This document shows, piece after piece, positions 30,727 through 38,604 of a stretch of 38,604 nucleotides of DNA. Source of the stretch: Treponema sp. UBA4328. GTDB lineage: Bacteria; Spirochaetota; Spirochaetia; Treponematales; Treponemataceae. The position numbers were made by a program, and so were the translations under genes. The stretch covers positions 1-38,604 of the forward strand of contig DGTU01000123.1 in the NCBI GenBank assembly GCA_002394465.1, given 5' to 3'. Below the pieces are notes generated by a model that worked only from the letters and a program-made list of their open reading frames with translations, searched no databases and was not told the DNA's origin. How positions within the stretch are numbered: position 1 is the first letter of the stretch; the number at the start of each line of letters is the position of its first letter.

Positions 30727-31395
30727 TTATAACATATATTCCTTAAATTGCCGATAGTCAGAGAATACTATATCCGCAACATTTTCCTGTTTTTTGCTGA
30801 TTTTTCGGGTAATCCATGCAGTTTTCATACCGGCATTTCCTGCGCCGAGAACGTCATACTTAAAGCTGTTTCCGACATAAAGGATTTCCTTGTTTTTTAC
30901 GCCGAGAGCCTTTGAAAGCTCGTCAAATCCCGTCCGGGAAGGCTTAAGTACACCTGCTTTTTCAGTACATAATTTTACGTCGAACAGGGATTCAAGCCCC
31001 CAGAGGTCTCCTTTCTGCTCTACCGGAAAATCCGAGAGTACTGCAGTCTTAAGGTTTTTCTGCTTCAGGAGTTCAAGGGCTTCCCTTAAGTGATTAAAAG
31101 GCTTTACCGCAAGATAGTAAGGTTTAAGCCCTTCATAGACTATCCGGTCAAGTTTTCTGCGGGCTTCTTCCTGAGTGCATTTGAGTTTCTCTGCCATAAG
31201 CGAGGCCTGGAATGCATAGAAGTCATCTTTGCGGACCAGGTTCTGCGGATTCCTCAGTTCTTTCCTGACGCGGCTGTATTTGAGGAAGAACGAAATATGC
31301 CTGAGATAATAAAACCAGACCTTTGAGTAAAAGCCTTTTTCAGGATAGAGGGTTCCGTCGATGTCAAATGCAACTGCCTTTATATTTAAATCCAT
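30727..31395 (-). CDS. HAD-superfamily hydrolase (phosphatase-like)
   Basis: This 222-residue hydrolase carries motif I AFDIDGTLYP with nucleophile Asp11. Motif II is TAVLSDFP, motif III is the Lys in AGVLKPSRTGFDEL, and motif IV is YVGNSFKYDVLGAGNAGMK. The insert between motifs I and II is mostly helical (a class C1 cap). The family removes phosphate from small sugars, nucleotides or cofactors; the substrate cannot be told. The start is ATG 31395, one base after the tonB stop. A longer reading would run back inside tonB. The gene lies in the same operon as the TonB system. Confidence 0.9.
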   Translation of the reverse strand: MDLNIKAVAFDIDGTLYPEKGFYSKVWFYYLRHISFFLKYSRVRKELRNPQNLVRKDDFYAFQASLMAEKLKCTQEEARRKLDRIVYEGLKPYYLAVKPFNHLREALELLKQKNLKTAVLSDFPVEQKGDLWGLESLFDVKLCTEKAGVLKPSRTGFDELSKALGVKNKEILYVGNSFKYDVLGAGNAGMKTAWITRKISKKQENVADIVFSDYRQFKEYML

Positions 31396-31396
31396 G

Positions 31397-32401
31397 CTAA
31401 TTTTTCTTAATCGTGTATTCAAAGGAAGCAGTACTTTCACCTGAAGCAGGAGAAAAACGCCACTCTGAAATCTGCCTTATTACAGTATTCTGTACATCCG
31501 TCGGAAGGACGGCAGACGGCGTAATCTTTATTTTATTTACAGGAACGCGGCCATCAGGTGTAACGTTAAATACAACCCTCACTTCCTTGGTCGTATCAAT
31601 TTTAGCAGCTTCAGATTCAGTCAGGAAAATTACCGGCTTTTTCGGTTCTACGAGCGTTCTTGAACTTCCGTCAGACATCTGCATGTCAGTTCCGCCGGCA
31701 TTTGTCGTTGCAGCCGCATTTACAATCGAACTGACTCCGTTATCAGACGGAGAGAACCTTCTTGCTGCAGCAACTTTATTAAGGCTCTTTCCAGTCGAAT
31801 CACTGGCAGCCGTTGCCTTGCTCTTAGGATCATAGGTTTTTGAAGAAACACTTTCTTCTCCTGCCTTTGTCGAAGAAGCTGAAGATCCGCTGAGGTTGTT
31901 ATCAAGTTTTTTAGTCTTTACCTCATTCGGTTTTGAATCAGATTTATTTTCCTCAACGTCATTCATGGAATCCCAGTCGAATGTTTTTGTCTGCTTAGAC
32001 TTTGAATTCAGACGCTCTGCCATGAGTTCTTCCATAGACTTCTGAAGCTTTTCTTCGCGCGGTGCCGGAACAGTTTTTGCCGTTTTCTGAGGCGTAGTCT
32101 TTGCAGGAGCAGGCTTTGACTTTGCAGCGGCAGGAGCCGGTTCAGTCTTTTTTGGTGCCGGTGGAGGTGGTGCTGCCTGAGAAGGAGCCTGTGACTGAGG
32201 AGCAACCGTCTGTTCCTGAGCCTTCATCATTTTCTGAACGTCCTGCGTATTCTGCGGCTGTTCAAGCGTAATCTTTACGGTCTTGTAAACCGGTTTCTGT
32301 ACGAGGTCAGGAAGACAGCATACAAGGAGCAGCAGAAACAGCCATACGAGTGCAGTTCCGAGAGAAGATGTAAGTGTTTTTTTGCGCTCAAAAGCCGTCA
32401 T
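31397..32401 (-). CDS. tonB: TonB-like energy transducer
   Basis: This is a 334-residue protein. The N-terminal helix is LGTALVWLFLLLLVCCLPDLV. The middle, about 60-240, is low-complexity and rich in Pro, Ala, Lys and Ser, and should span the periplasm. The C-terminal 90 residues (AAKIDTTKEVRVVFNVTPDG, then VQNTVIRQISEWRFSPASGE) match the TonB/TolA C-terminal domain. It would couple the proton motive force from ExbBD to an outer-membrane receptor. It starts 1 base after the exbD stop. TonB rather than TolA is inferred from the receptor-like barrel in the same operon. Confidence 0.85.
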   Translation of the reverse strand: MTAFERKKTLTSSLGTALVWLFLLLLVCCLPDLVQKPVYKTVKITLEQPQNTQDVQKMMKAQEQTVAPQSQAPSQAAPPPPAPKKTEPAPAAAKSKPAPAKTTPQKTAKTVPAPREEKLQKSMEELMAERLNSKSKQTKTFDWDSMNDVEENKSDSKPNEVKTKKLDNNLSGSSASSTKAGEESVSSKTYDPKSKATAASDSTGKSLNKVAAARRFSPSDNGVSSIVNAAATTNAGGTDMQMSDGSSRTLVEPKKPVIFLTESEAAKIDTTKEVRVVFNVTPDGRVPVNKIKITPSAVLPTDVQNTVIRQISEWRFSPASGESTASFEYTIKKN

Positions 32402-32402
32402 T

Positions 32403-32807
32403 TTATGATTTAGTCCTCAGGCTTACACTGACATAGCCGCTTTTTCTGAAAGCATCAAAAAGCTTTACAATCATTCCGTTTTTTACGTCTTCGTCAGCTT
32501 CAAGAGTAACCGGTATGTCTTCCCTTTTGCGGTCTCCGGCAGGGAATGCTTCAAGTTTTGCAGGAAGCTTTGCAAGAGTAACGTTTTCGCCGTTAAACTG
32601 CATGTTTCCTTTTTTGTCTACAGTTACGTTTATTCCGGTGATTTCAACAGCCTGTGAAGTCTCGCTTTCAGGCAGGTTCACCTTAAGCGCCTTGTTGTTT
32701 ATGAAAGTAGTTGAAACAAGGAAAAAGAGAATCAGCTGGAATATGACGTCAATCATCGGAGTCAGGTCTGCAAGGACCGGTCCGCGTTTTTTTGGAGTAA
32801 CCCTCAT
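32403..32807 (-). CDS. exbD: ExbD/TolR-family proton channel subunit
   Basis: This 134-residue protein has one membrane helix with the critical Asp in DLTPMIDVIFQLILFFLVST. A periplasmic domain follows, ending in DAFRKSGYVSVSLRTKS. It pairs with the ExbB-like protein to use the proton motive force. The start overlaps the exbB stop by 1 bp, so production is coupled. Confidence 0.93.
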   Translation of the reverse strand: MRVTPKKRGPVLADLTPMIDVIFQLILFFLVSTTFINNKALKVNLPESETSQAVEITGINVTVDKKGNMQFNGENVTLAKLPAKLEAFPAGDRKREDIPVTLEADEDVKNGMIVKLFDAFRKSGYVSVSLRTKS

Positions 32808-33412
32808 CAGCTGAGCCTTCCTGTAAGTTTAAGTACAAATTCAGTAACGACTGATTCCATCTTTGCAGTTTCCTTGGCAACACGGCGGTTAAACACATTG
32901 TTGAAAATCATTGACGGAATAGCAACTGTGAGTCCGGCAGCTGTCGTAAGGAGTGCAACCGCAATCGAACCTGCAAGGGCACTCGGATCCATGTTTTCAC
33001 TGGCACCCATAACGCCGAAAGCCTGAATGTTTCCGACTACGGTACCGAAAAGTCCGAGGAGCGTTGAAATATTTGCAATCGTTCCGAGCATCGTAAGCGA
33101 ATGTTCAAGGGCAGGAACCTGATTGTCCATTTCTGCCTGAACTATTTCACGAAGGTCAGCTTCCTTGAGGGAACGCATTTCAATTGCTTTTTTAAGAACG
33201 TTTGACGACGGTGTTGAAGCGGCTTCACAGAAGGTTTCTGCATCTGCATAGTCATTTCTGCGGAGTGCCGAATCAATGTTCTTTTTAAGTATTTCGTCGT
33301 TCTTCCTTATATTTTTATAAAAGACAATCCTTTCGATTATGATGTACGTTGCAACAAGGCCGCACACGATGATCGGAAGCATAAGTAATCCGCCTTTCAG
33401 AATAAGTCCCAT
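32807..33412 (-). CDS. exbB: ExbB/TolQ-family proton channel subunit
   Basis: This 201-residue protein has three membrane helices: LMLPIIVCGLVATYIIIERIVF, ISTLLGLFGTVVGNIQAFGVM and IAVALLTTAAGLTVAIPSMI. The conserved GLFGTV and AVALLTTAAGL segments line the ExbB/TolQ channel. GGAGG lies just upstream of the ATG. It is the first of the three TonB-system genes and follows the outer-membrane barrel by 41 bp. Confidence 0.93.
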   Translation of the reverse strand: MGLILKGGLLMLPIIVCGLVATYIIIERIVFYKNIRKNDEILKKNIDSALRRNDYADAETFCEAASTPSSNVLKKAIEMRSLKEADLREIVQAEMDNQVPALEHSLTMLGTIANISTLLGLFGTVVGNIQAFGVMGASENMDPSALAGSIAVALLTTAAGLTVAIPSMIFNNVFNRRVAKETAKMESVVTEFVLKLTGRLS

Positions 33413-33453
33413 TTTATAATCCTCCAGTTAATCAGGGTAAACAGTTTTAATCA

Positions 33454-35124
33454 TCAGAACTGAAATTTAGCAAGCACTGCTATATTTCCGCTCTTCTGTA
33501 CATAATCCGAGTGAGCATAGCTTCTTGTTTCGGATTTGAATAATTTTACAATATCGTTAACTTCAAGGGCAAGGCGGATAGATGAAGAAACCTTATACGC
33601 AATGTTTGCCCCGAATTCAGGAGGTTTGTCAGCGCCTTCGCCGAGTCCAAGCCGGAATTTTCCCATTGATGACCAGCGGGCATCTTTTGCCTGATAAAGT
33701 GCAGTTGCAAGAACATTCTGCTTGTCATAAAGTGCAGGAATGTCTTTCCAGAAAACGATATAGTCTCCGGTAAACTTAAAGTCGTTCCATGAGAATTCAA
33801 TGCCTGCAGAAGTATTGAACTGAGTCCTTTCTTCCGGGAGAATTCCGTAGAGTCCCGACAGTGCAGAAAGCATTGAAGAATAATCTGCGCTCCATTCACC
33901 GTTTTCAAAGGCAGTCTTCCTGAATTCAGCGCCGCCAGTAACCGTAAGTACATCCCTGAGCGGAATTGATGCAGAAACCCTGCCGTACCAGTCCGTCGTT
34001 TCCTGAGGAATATATCCGAGTACTGAATACCTGTATTTTGTTTCAAGGTTCTGAACCGTTTCCTGATAAGATGAACATCCGCCTTCAGCCTTGAGCAGGA
34101 GAAGCCTTTCGCTTGCAAATGCATTTATCTTCCAGTCAGTTCCAAGTGCAAAAGGAACGATTACGTTTTCATCTCCTGTATCTGTTCCGATTACGGCCGA
34201 AACATTTGCCCACAGGCTTACAAGTGAGGTTTCCCATTTTACGCCGGCTTCAAACTGTCCGCGGTGTGAACTTTCCTTGTTGCTTCCGTCAAAATCCCGG
34301 AAGGCATCGCGCTCACCGAGATTAAGCTGCGTCTGATAATCGGCCTTAAGCGTAACTCCGAAGGAATTCCTGCTGTATCCGAATCCGATGTACGGTTCCA
34401 GAAAGAGCACGGAAGTTTTTGAAAGAACCGAGTCCCTGTCCGTTACGGATGTTTCAAATCCCGAATAGCGGTTGTACCAGTTTCCGTCAGTTCCATAGAA
34501 GAAGCTGAAGGAATCTGCAAACTTCCACTTTCCGGAAAAAGTTCCGCCGAAAGTATGCTTAACCTGACTGTTGTATTCTGAAGATTCAGACTGCAGGCCG
34601 TCGTCACTCGTTCTGTAAAAAGCCGAAAGGCTGTGTGAAGATTTTTCTCCCGAAAAGGATTTAAGTGCAGTTATGTCAGTTTCGCGTACAAAATAGCCGT
34701 CTGCAGCCTTTTTATCTGCAAATCCTTCCGTGCTTTCGTGCCTGAAATTGATGCTGAAAGGCGATGGACCTGAGGCCCTGTAAATCGAAAAGTCGCCGAG
34801 GAAGTAGAACGGATATCCGCCTCCGAGCTGGCCTTCTGCATAAATGCCTTTTCCTCCGGCAGCTTCAGCCGTATTTTCTGCGGGGATAATCTTTCCTTCA
34901 GAGGCACCGAGTTCAGGAAGTTCAACTTTATTTGTCTGATGATCCGGGATGATTTTCGTGTAGTCAGGAACCGAATCCTTTCCGGCTTTCATTGACCCTC
35001 CGGTAATTACTGTAGTTACTTCAGGAAGTTCAAGATCATCTTCATTTACAGCCGCATCAGATGTCTGGGCAGATACCGCAGCTGCCATCAGGGCAAGAAC
35101 CGGAACAAAAAATATTTTTTTCAT
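33454..35124 (-). CDS. Outer-membrane beta-barrel protein with TonB-box-like N-terminus, no plug
   Basis: This is a 556-residue exported protein whose signal peptide ends at VSAQ. The mature N-terminus has LELPEVTTVITGG, which resembles a TonB box. A linker of only about 60 residues, with no plug-domain pattern, leads into alternating amphipathic strands. It ends in KFQF, the C-terminal Phe typical of outer-membrane barrels. Repeated strands such as FGVTLKADYQTQL and FKFTGDYIVFW fit a barrel of roughly 20 strands. It is probably a TonB-linked outer-membrane transporter or channel without a plug. The ATG at 35124 has GGAG in front. Confidence 0.82.
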   Translation of the reverse strand: MKKIFFVPVLALMAAAVSAQTSDAAVNEDDLELPEVTTVITGGSMKAGKDSVPDYTKIIPDHQTNKVELPELGASEGKIIPAENTAEAAGGKGIYAEGQLGGGYPFYFLGDFSIYRASGPSPFSINFRHESTEGFADKKAADGYFVRETDITALKSFSGEKSSHSLSAFYRTSDDGLQSESSEYNSQVKHTFGGTFSGKWKFADSFSFFYGTDGNWYNRYSGFETSVTDRDSVLSKTSVLFLEPYIGFGYSRNSFGVTLKADYQTQLNLGERDAFRDFDGSNKESSHRGQFEAGVKWETSLVSLWANVSAVIGTDTGDENVIVPFALGTDWKINAFASERLLLLKAEGGCSSYQETVQNLETKYRYSVLGYIPQETTDWYGRVSASIPLRDVLTVTGGAEFRKTAFENGEWSADYSSMLSALSGLYGILPEERTQFNTSAGIEFSWNDFKFTGDYIVFWKDIPALYDKQNVLATALYQAKDARWSSMGKFRLGLGEGADKPPEFGANIAYKVSSSIRLALEVNDIVKLFKSETRSYAHSDYVQKSGNIAVLAKFQF

Positions 35125-35148
35125 AGTTTCTCCTGTTATCATGATTCC

Positions 35149-38046
35149 TTACAGTTCACCTGCTTTTTTTGTCCAGGTACTGTCAGGATAGAGTTTTTTC
35201 AGATTATTTACGACAGCGTCAGAATCCCCGTAAAGTCCGGCCGCATTGAATGCTTCTGCCGAATTATAGAGTGCCCTTGCTGCCTCACCTTCTTTTCCGC
35301 TGTTCCTGTAATATTCGGCTGCTTCAAGATAAATCTCTCCTGCGCTGCGGTTCTGAAGGTTTGACCTGTATATCATTCCGAGAAGTGCAGCATTTGCGGC
35401 AGCCCCGGAACTTTCAGTTTTTATGTTCTTTTTCTGTAATGCAAGGAGCTTTACGGCAAGTTCCTGTGCTTCAGTCAGCATGAGGGAATCATAGTACAGC
35501 TGTGCGAGTTCCGTACCGGCTGTTCGTCCCTGAGGCGTTTTTTCAGCGCCTGCTGATTCATATTCATTTTTCTTAACTGCAAGCTTTGTATTTCCTGTCG
35601 AACTGAGCGCCTTTAATTCACGGAGAATTGCAGGAATCCTGTCATTTTCAGCCTGTTCGCCGTACTCACTGATCATTGACTGAGCCGTTGAAACTGCCAG
35701 GTCATATTCTTCCCTTGCACGGTAAATATAAATAAGAGCTTTCTTTGAACCATATTTATAGGTTCCGGCATTCCGGTCTTCAACTATACGTTCATAATAC
35801 AGCTTTGCATCTCCGGTCTTTCCGCACTTTAAATAGCAGTCAGCAGCATAATACTGGGCTGCAACACTGAATTTTCCTGACGGCCATCTGCCGTAATAAT
35901 TAATGAAACGGTCTGCAGCCTTTACGTAAAGAGGAACTGCTTCCTTTGACTTTCCTTCATATTCAAGTCCGAGTGCCTGACTGTATGAAAGTTCGGCATA
36001 ACGGTAAAGTGCTTCATCAGCAAAAGGATTTGAACCGCGTCCGCCTGCTACGGAAAGATAGGCCTTTTCTGCAGCAGCATAGTCTTTTTTGAGTGTCTGT
36101 ATGTGTGCAGTCTGAAACAGGCATTCAAAGCCGAATTCGTCATTGTTTTTCGCATAAGGTTCAAGGGTTTTTACGGCTTCGTCAAAGCGTCCTGCATCAG
36201 TATAGATTCCGGCACAGAGAATTATTGCTTCATGCTTTTCCTGTTCAGTGCGTGCAAAACGTACGGCTTTTTCTGCCAGAGGGAAACTTTCTGCATATTT
36301 TCCGGCCTGAACTGCGCTCTTTGCACCAGTCATGCATCCGTTCCATAAAAGCGGATGAGATGCATTTTCGTTTACGTATTTATTCAGGTTTGAATATGAA
36401 CTTGCATAATCTGAAGTCCTGTACTGGCAGTATCCGAGATAAAAACGTGCATATCCCCGGTAAAGCTTATCAAGGTCTGGTGAAGTAACGCATGAATTGA
36501 ATTTTCCGGCTGCTTCCTGCCACCTTTCGCGGTTAAAGGCTGCAAGGCCTGCCATATAAGCGGCTTCAGCACCTTTAGCAGCTGCAGACTGTTCCGTTGC
36601 ACTTATAAGGTGGCCTGCATTCAGGAGGGTTCTCGTATAATCAAGCCTTCCGTCGTTGTTCAATTCGTTTTTCTGTGCAAGATCATAGAAAATTCTGTCG
36701 GCAGCCGATGATTTTCCGTTTTTTGCAAGAATCTGTGCCTTCAGGAAAAGAAAATCACTGTCTGCGTAATTTTTGTCCAGAACCTTTTCGTACGATGCCT
36801 TAAGGTCATTCTGTTTGTAATATGATAGTATGTTCCAGTAATCTGCCCTGCGCCGGATTTCAGAATCCGGGCTTTCAAGGACTTTTTCAGCACAGGACCG
36901 GCTTGCATTCCAGTCTTCCTGAATTGCCTTGAGGCGGGCCAGATAAAGGTTTGAATAATCAAAAAGTTCATCACCTTCCTTTATCCTGCTTTCAAGAAGA
37001 AGTTTTTCTGCAGCAGCGGCCCTTTCCTTCAGCGGCTGCTTTCCCTGAACAAGAAGCATTTCACACCTGTAGACTGCAGCCGTATGAATAAGCGTACGTC
37101 CGGCACCTGAAGCTGCATTGTCAAAATATTCAGAAGCCTTGGCGTATTCACCGGCATTAAAGGCATCTATGGCAAGCCGCGTCCAGAATTCACTTACGAG
37201 TTCAGGATATTTTGAGAGCCTGTCCTTAGCCTGTGCAATTACGGCTCCGGGTTCTTCACCGACATCTTTCCTGTGTGCGCTTGAAACATAATATGCCTTC
37301 TGCATTGCAATGGCAGCAAGATTTGAATCTGCTTCCTTAAGGACTACGCAGTAAAGTTCATATGCTTTTCTGTAAAGTCCCTTTCCTTCAAGGGCAGTTC
37401 CTTTTTCAAGCAGGATTGAACGGCGTGCAGCCTCAGAAAAACCAGCCGTCTCAAATTTATCTGCAAATGAAACGGCTTCATCATAGGATTTTATCGAATT
37501 AAGGGCGCCGAGAAGGTCAAGCGCGGCAGTTTCGTAATCGGAAACTGAATAATTCTTTCCTGAAGCAATTACATGCCTGTAAAGAGGAACTGCATTTTTA
37601 TCGTCACCGCAGGCCCTGAATGTCCGTGCAGCATATAAAATGCTCTGGGCACGGAAATTTTCAGATTTTTCTGCTCCGGCATAAAAATATTTCTGCGCAT
37701 CTGAATACTGCTTAAGTTCAAAAAGGCAGCGGCCGGTCCAGTAACTGAGGTCTCCGAGAAGCCTGTCATTATCCTTTGAAAGTTTTTTTCCTTCTTCAAG
37801 GCAGGCAAGGCTTTCTTCAATCTGTCCCATTCTGAAAAGGCTTTCACCTTTGAGGACAAAGGCCCGTGAAGCATAGATTGAATTCGAATCGCTTGAGATT
37901 ATCTCATCAGCATAGCGTACGGCTCCGGGGAAAAATCCGCTCTGATAGGCATCATTCATTTCTGCGGCCTGCCGGCTCAAATCAACGGAAAAACAGAATG
38001 AACAGGCAGCCATGAACGGAACGGCATAAATCAGTTTCTTTATCAT
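35149..38046 (-). CDS. Large periplasmic TPR-repeat protein
   Basis: This is a 965-residue exported protein. The signal peptide is LIYAVPFMAACSFCFS. Most of the mature part is made of tetratricopeptide repeats: YFYAGAEKSENFRAQSILYA, YARFYLGYCQYRTSDYASSY, AAQYYAADCYLKCGKTGDA and others. The repeats run almost from end to end. Such scaffolds assemble outer-membrane or peptidoglycan complexes; the partner is likely the barrel encoded 24 bp downstream. TAAAAT lies 6 nt before the ATG with no Shine-Dalgarno, so the whole cluster may begin with a leaderless mRNA. Confidence 0.85.
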   Translation of the reverse strand: MIKKLIYAVPFMAACSFCFSVDLSRQAAEMNDAYQSGFFPGAVRYADEIISSDSNSIYASRAFVLKGESLFRMGQIEESLACLEEGKKLSKDNDRLLGDLSYWTGRCLFELKQYSDAQKYFYAGAEKSENFRAQSILYAARTFRACGDDKNAVPLYRHVIASGKNYSVSDYETAALDLLGALNSIKSYDEAVSFADKFETAGFSEAARRSILLEKGTALEGKGLYRKAYELYCVVLKEADSNLAAIAMQKAYYVSSAHRKDVGEEPGAVIAQAKDRLSKYPELVSEFWTRLAIDAFNAGEYAKASEYFDNAASGAGRTLIHTAAVYRCEMLLVQGKQPLKERAAAAEKLLLESRIKEGDELFDYSNLYLARLKAIQEDWNASRSCAEKVLESPDSEIRRRADYWNILSYYKQNDLKASYEKVLDKNYADSDFLFLKAQILAKNGKSSAADRIFYDLAQKNELNNDGRLDYTRTLLNAGHLISATEQSAAAKGAEAAYMAGLAAFNRERWQEAAGKFNSCVTSPDLDKLYRGYARFYLGYCQYRTSDYASSYSNLNKYVNENASHPLLWNGCMTGAKSAVQAGKYAESFPLAEKAVRFARTEQEKHEAIILCAGIYTDAGRFDEAVKTLEPYAKNNDEFGFECLFQTAHIQTLKKDYAAAEKAYLSVAGGRGSNPFADEALYRYAELSYSQALGLEYEGKSKEAVPLYVKAADRFINYYGRWPSGKFSVAAQYYAADCYLKCGKTGDAKLYYERIVEDRNAGTYKYGSKKALIYIYRAREEYDLAVSTAQSMISEYGEQAENDRIPAILRELKALSSTGNTKLAVKKNEYESAGAEKTPQGRTAGTELAQLYYDSLMLTEAQELAVKLLALQKKNIKTESSGAAANAALLGMIYRSNLQNRSAGEIYLEAAEYYRNSGKEGEAARALYNSAEAFNAAGLYGDSDAVVNNLKKLYPDSTWTKKAGEL

Positions 38047-38100
38047 GGAAATATTTTAACACAAAACGAAAGATAAAATAAATACAGTGTTTTTTATGAG

Positions 38101-38129
38101 TTGTTTTTATTTAAAATCTATGTTTTAAT
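38101..38129 (+). promoter_or_regulatory. Possible promoter of the ABC ATPase gene
   Basis: TTGTTT (38101-38106) and TTTAAT (38124-38129) are 17 bp apart. The predicted leader is about 48 nt. Both boxes are weak matches. Confidence 0.35.
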
Positions 38130-38183
38130 AAGAGAACTACTGTATTTTTATATGGCTCAAAAAGCCTTCCAGCGAGGAATATA

Positions 38184-38604
38184 ATGGCAAAAATTGAACT
38201 TAAAGGTATTACGAAAATCTACGACGGAAACGTTCTTGCCGTTGAGAGATCAAACGTAACAATCGAAGACCGCGAATTCTGTGTATTCGTAGGTCCGTCT
38301 GGATGCGGAAAATCAACAACACTCCGCATGATTGCAGGTCTTGAAGACATCACTGCCGGAGAACTTTACATTGACGGTGAACTGATGAATGATGTTCCGC
38401 CAAAAGACCGCAACATCGCCATGGTATTCCAGGATTATGCCCTTTATCCGCACATGACTGTTTATGACAACATGGCATACGGTCTCAAAATCCGTAAAAT
38501 CGACAAAACAGAAATCGAACGCCGTGTACGTGAAGCATCACGCATCCTCGACCTCGACAAATATCTTGACCGCAAGCCTAAGGCTCTTTCCGGCGGTCAG
38601 AGAC
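38184..38604 (+). CDS. MalK/UgpC-type sugar ABC transporter ATPase (cut by window edge)
   Basis: The first 140 residues are visible, starting AKIELKGITKIYDGNVLAVE. Walker A is VGPSGCGKSTTLRMIAG, the Q-loop is AMVFQDYALYPHMTVYDN, and the signature begins LSGGQR at the window end. The opening and the NIAMVFQDYALYPHMTV segment match the MalK/MsmK/UgpC group, which powers oligosaccharide, glycerol-3-phosphate or similar import. GAGGA precedes the ATG. The C-terminal regulatory domain lies beyond the window. Confidence 0.93.
   Translation, partial: MAKIELKGITKIYDGNVLAVERSNVTIEDREFCVFVGPSGCGKSTTLRMIAGLEDITAGELYIDGELMNDVPPKDRNIAMVFQDYALYPHMTVYDNMAYGLKIRKIDKTEIERRVREASRILDLDKYLDRKPKALSGGQR

Noticed and set aside
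1..38604. tRNA, rRNA, CRISPR arrays, insertion sequences, prophage
   Set aside because: I looked for cloverleaf-like or rRNA-like segments, regular spaced repeats and transposase or phage genes and saw none; a covariance-model scan was not possible here.

Overview
The window looks like a chromosomal segment of a spirochaete, most likely a gut-type Treponema. This is an inference from gene content and protein style, not from a database match. Supporting signs are a 1,214-residue membrane-anchored coiled-coil protein, a CarD-type RNA-polymerase-binding protein with a poly-Asp tail upstream of ispD-ispF, a threonyl-tRNA synthetase that lacks the TGS domain, a TonB system with a TPR lipoprotein-like partner, and moderate GC with many C-ending codons. 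Genes are dense and lie on both strands. I saw no tRNA, rRNA, CRISPR array, insertion sequence or prophage.

Left part (1-11500). A hybrid histidine kinase and a FIST-domain sensor (cut by the window edge) form an operon on the minus strand. Divergent from it is dgt (dGTPase). The 3' end of dgt is followed by a 167-bp tandem duplication that repeats the last 16 codons and three hairpins, and the convergent peptidase gene takes its stop codon from inside this repeat. Then come thrS, a CYTH-domain protein, a response regulator with an N-terminal DNA-binding domain, recX, a GC-rich palindromic repeat, the rplM-rpsI operon with a likely regulatory leader, a small membrane protein, and the azlCD branched-chain amino-acid exporter genes.

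Middle part (11500-22850). A complete potABCD polyamine ABC transporter operon ends in a strong terminator. It is followed by a PAS-like/GGDEF/EAL c-di-GMP protein, a membrane-anchored Holliday-junction-resolvase-like nuclease on the other strand, an OmpA-family envelope protein, a RecQ helicase whose 3' end overlaps a small membrane protein gene antisense, and an isolated hisH-hisF pair.

Right part (22850-38604). A DbpA-like RNA helicase with an unusual DEGD motif II is divergent from carD-ispD-ispF. Between the two promoters lies a 137-bp inverted-repeat element holding a possible small structured RNA. A long minus-strand cluster follows: a large TPR protein, a plugless outer-membrane barrel, exbB, exbD, tonB, a HAD phosphatase and the giant coiled-coil protein. 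It reads as one envelope energy-transduction and cell-architecture locus. The window ends inside a MalK/UgpC-type ABC ATPase gene.

Two patterns run through the window. First, several genes (the hybrid kinase, azlC, hisH, carD and probably others) have a -10 box only 6-8 nt before the ATG and no Shine-Dalgarno sequence, so their mRNAs are probably leaderless. Second, three convergent gene pairs end in a shared 4-nt palindromic stop (TTAA or CTAA), leaving no room for a terminator between them.
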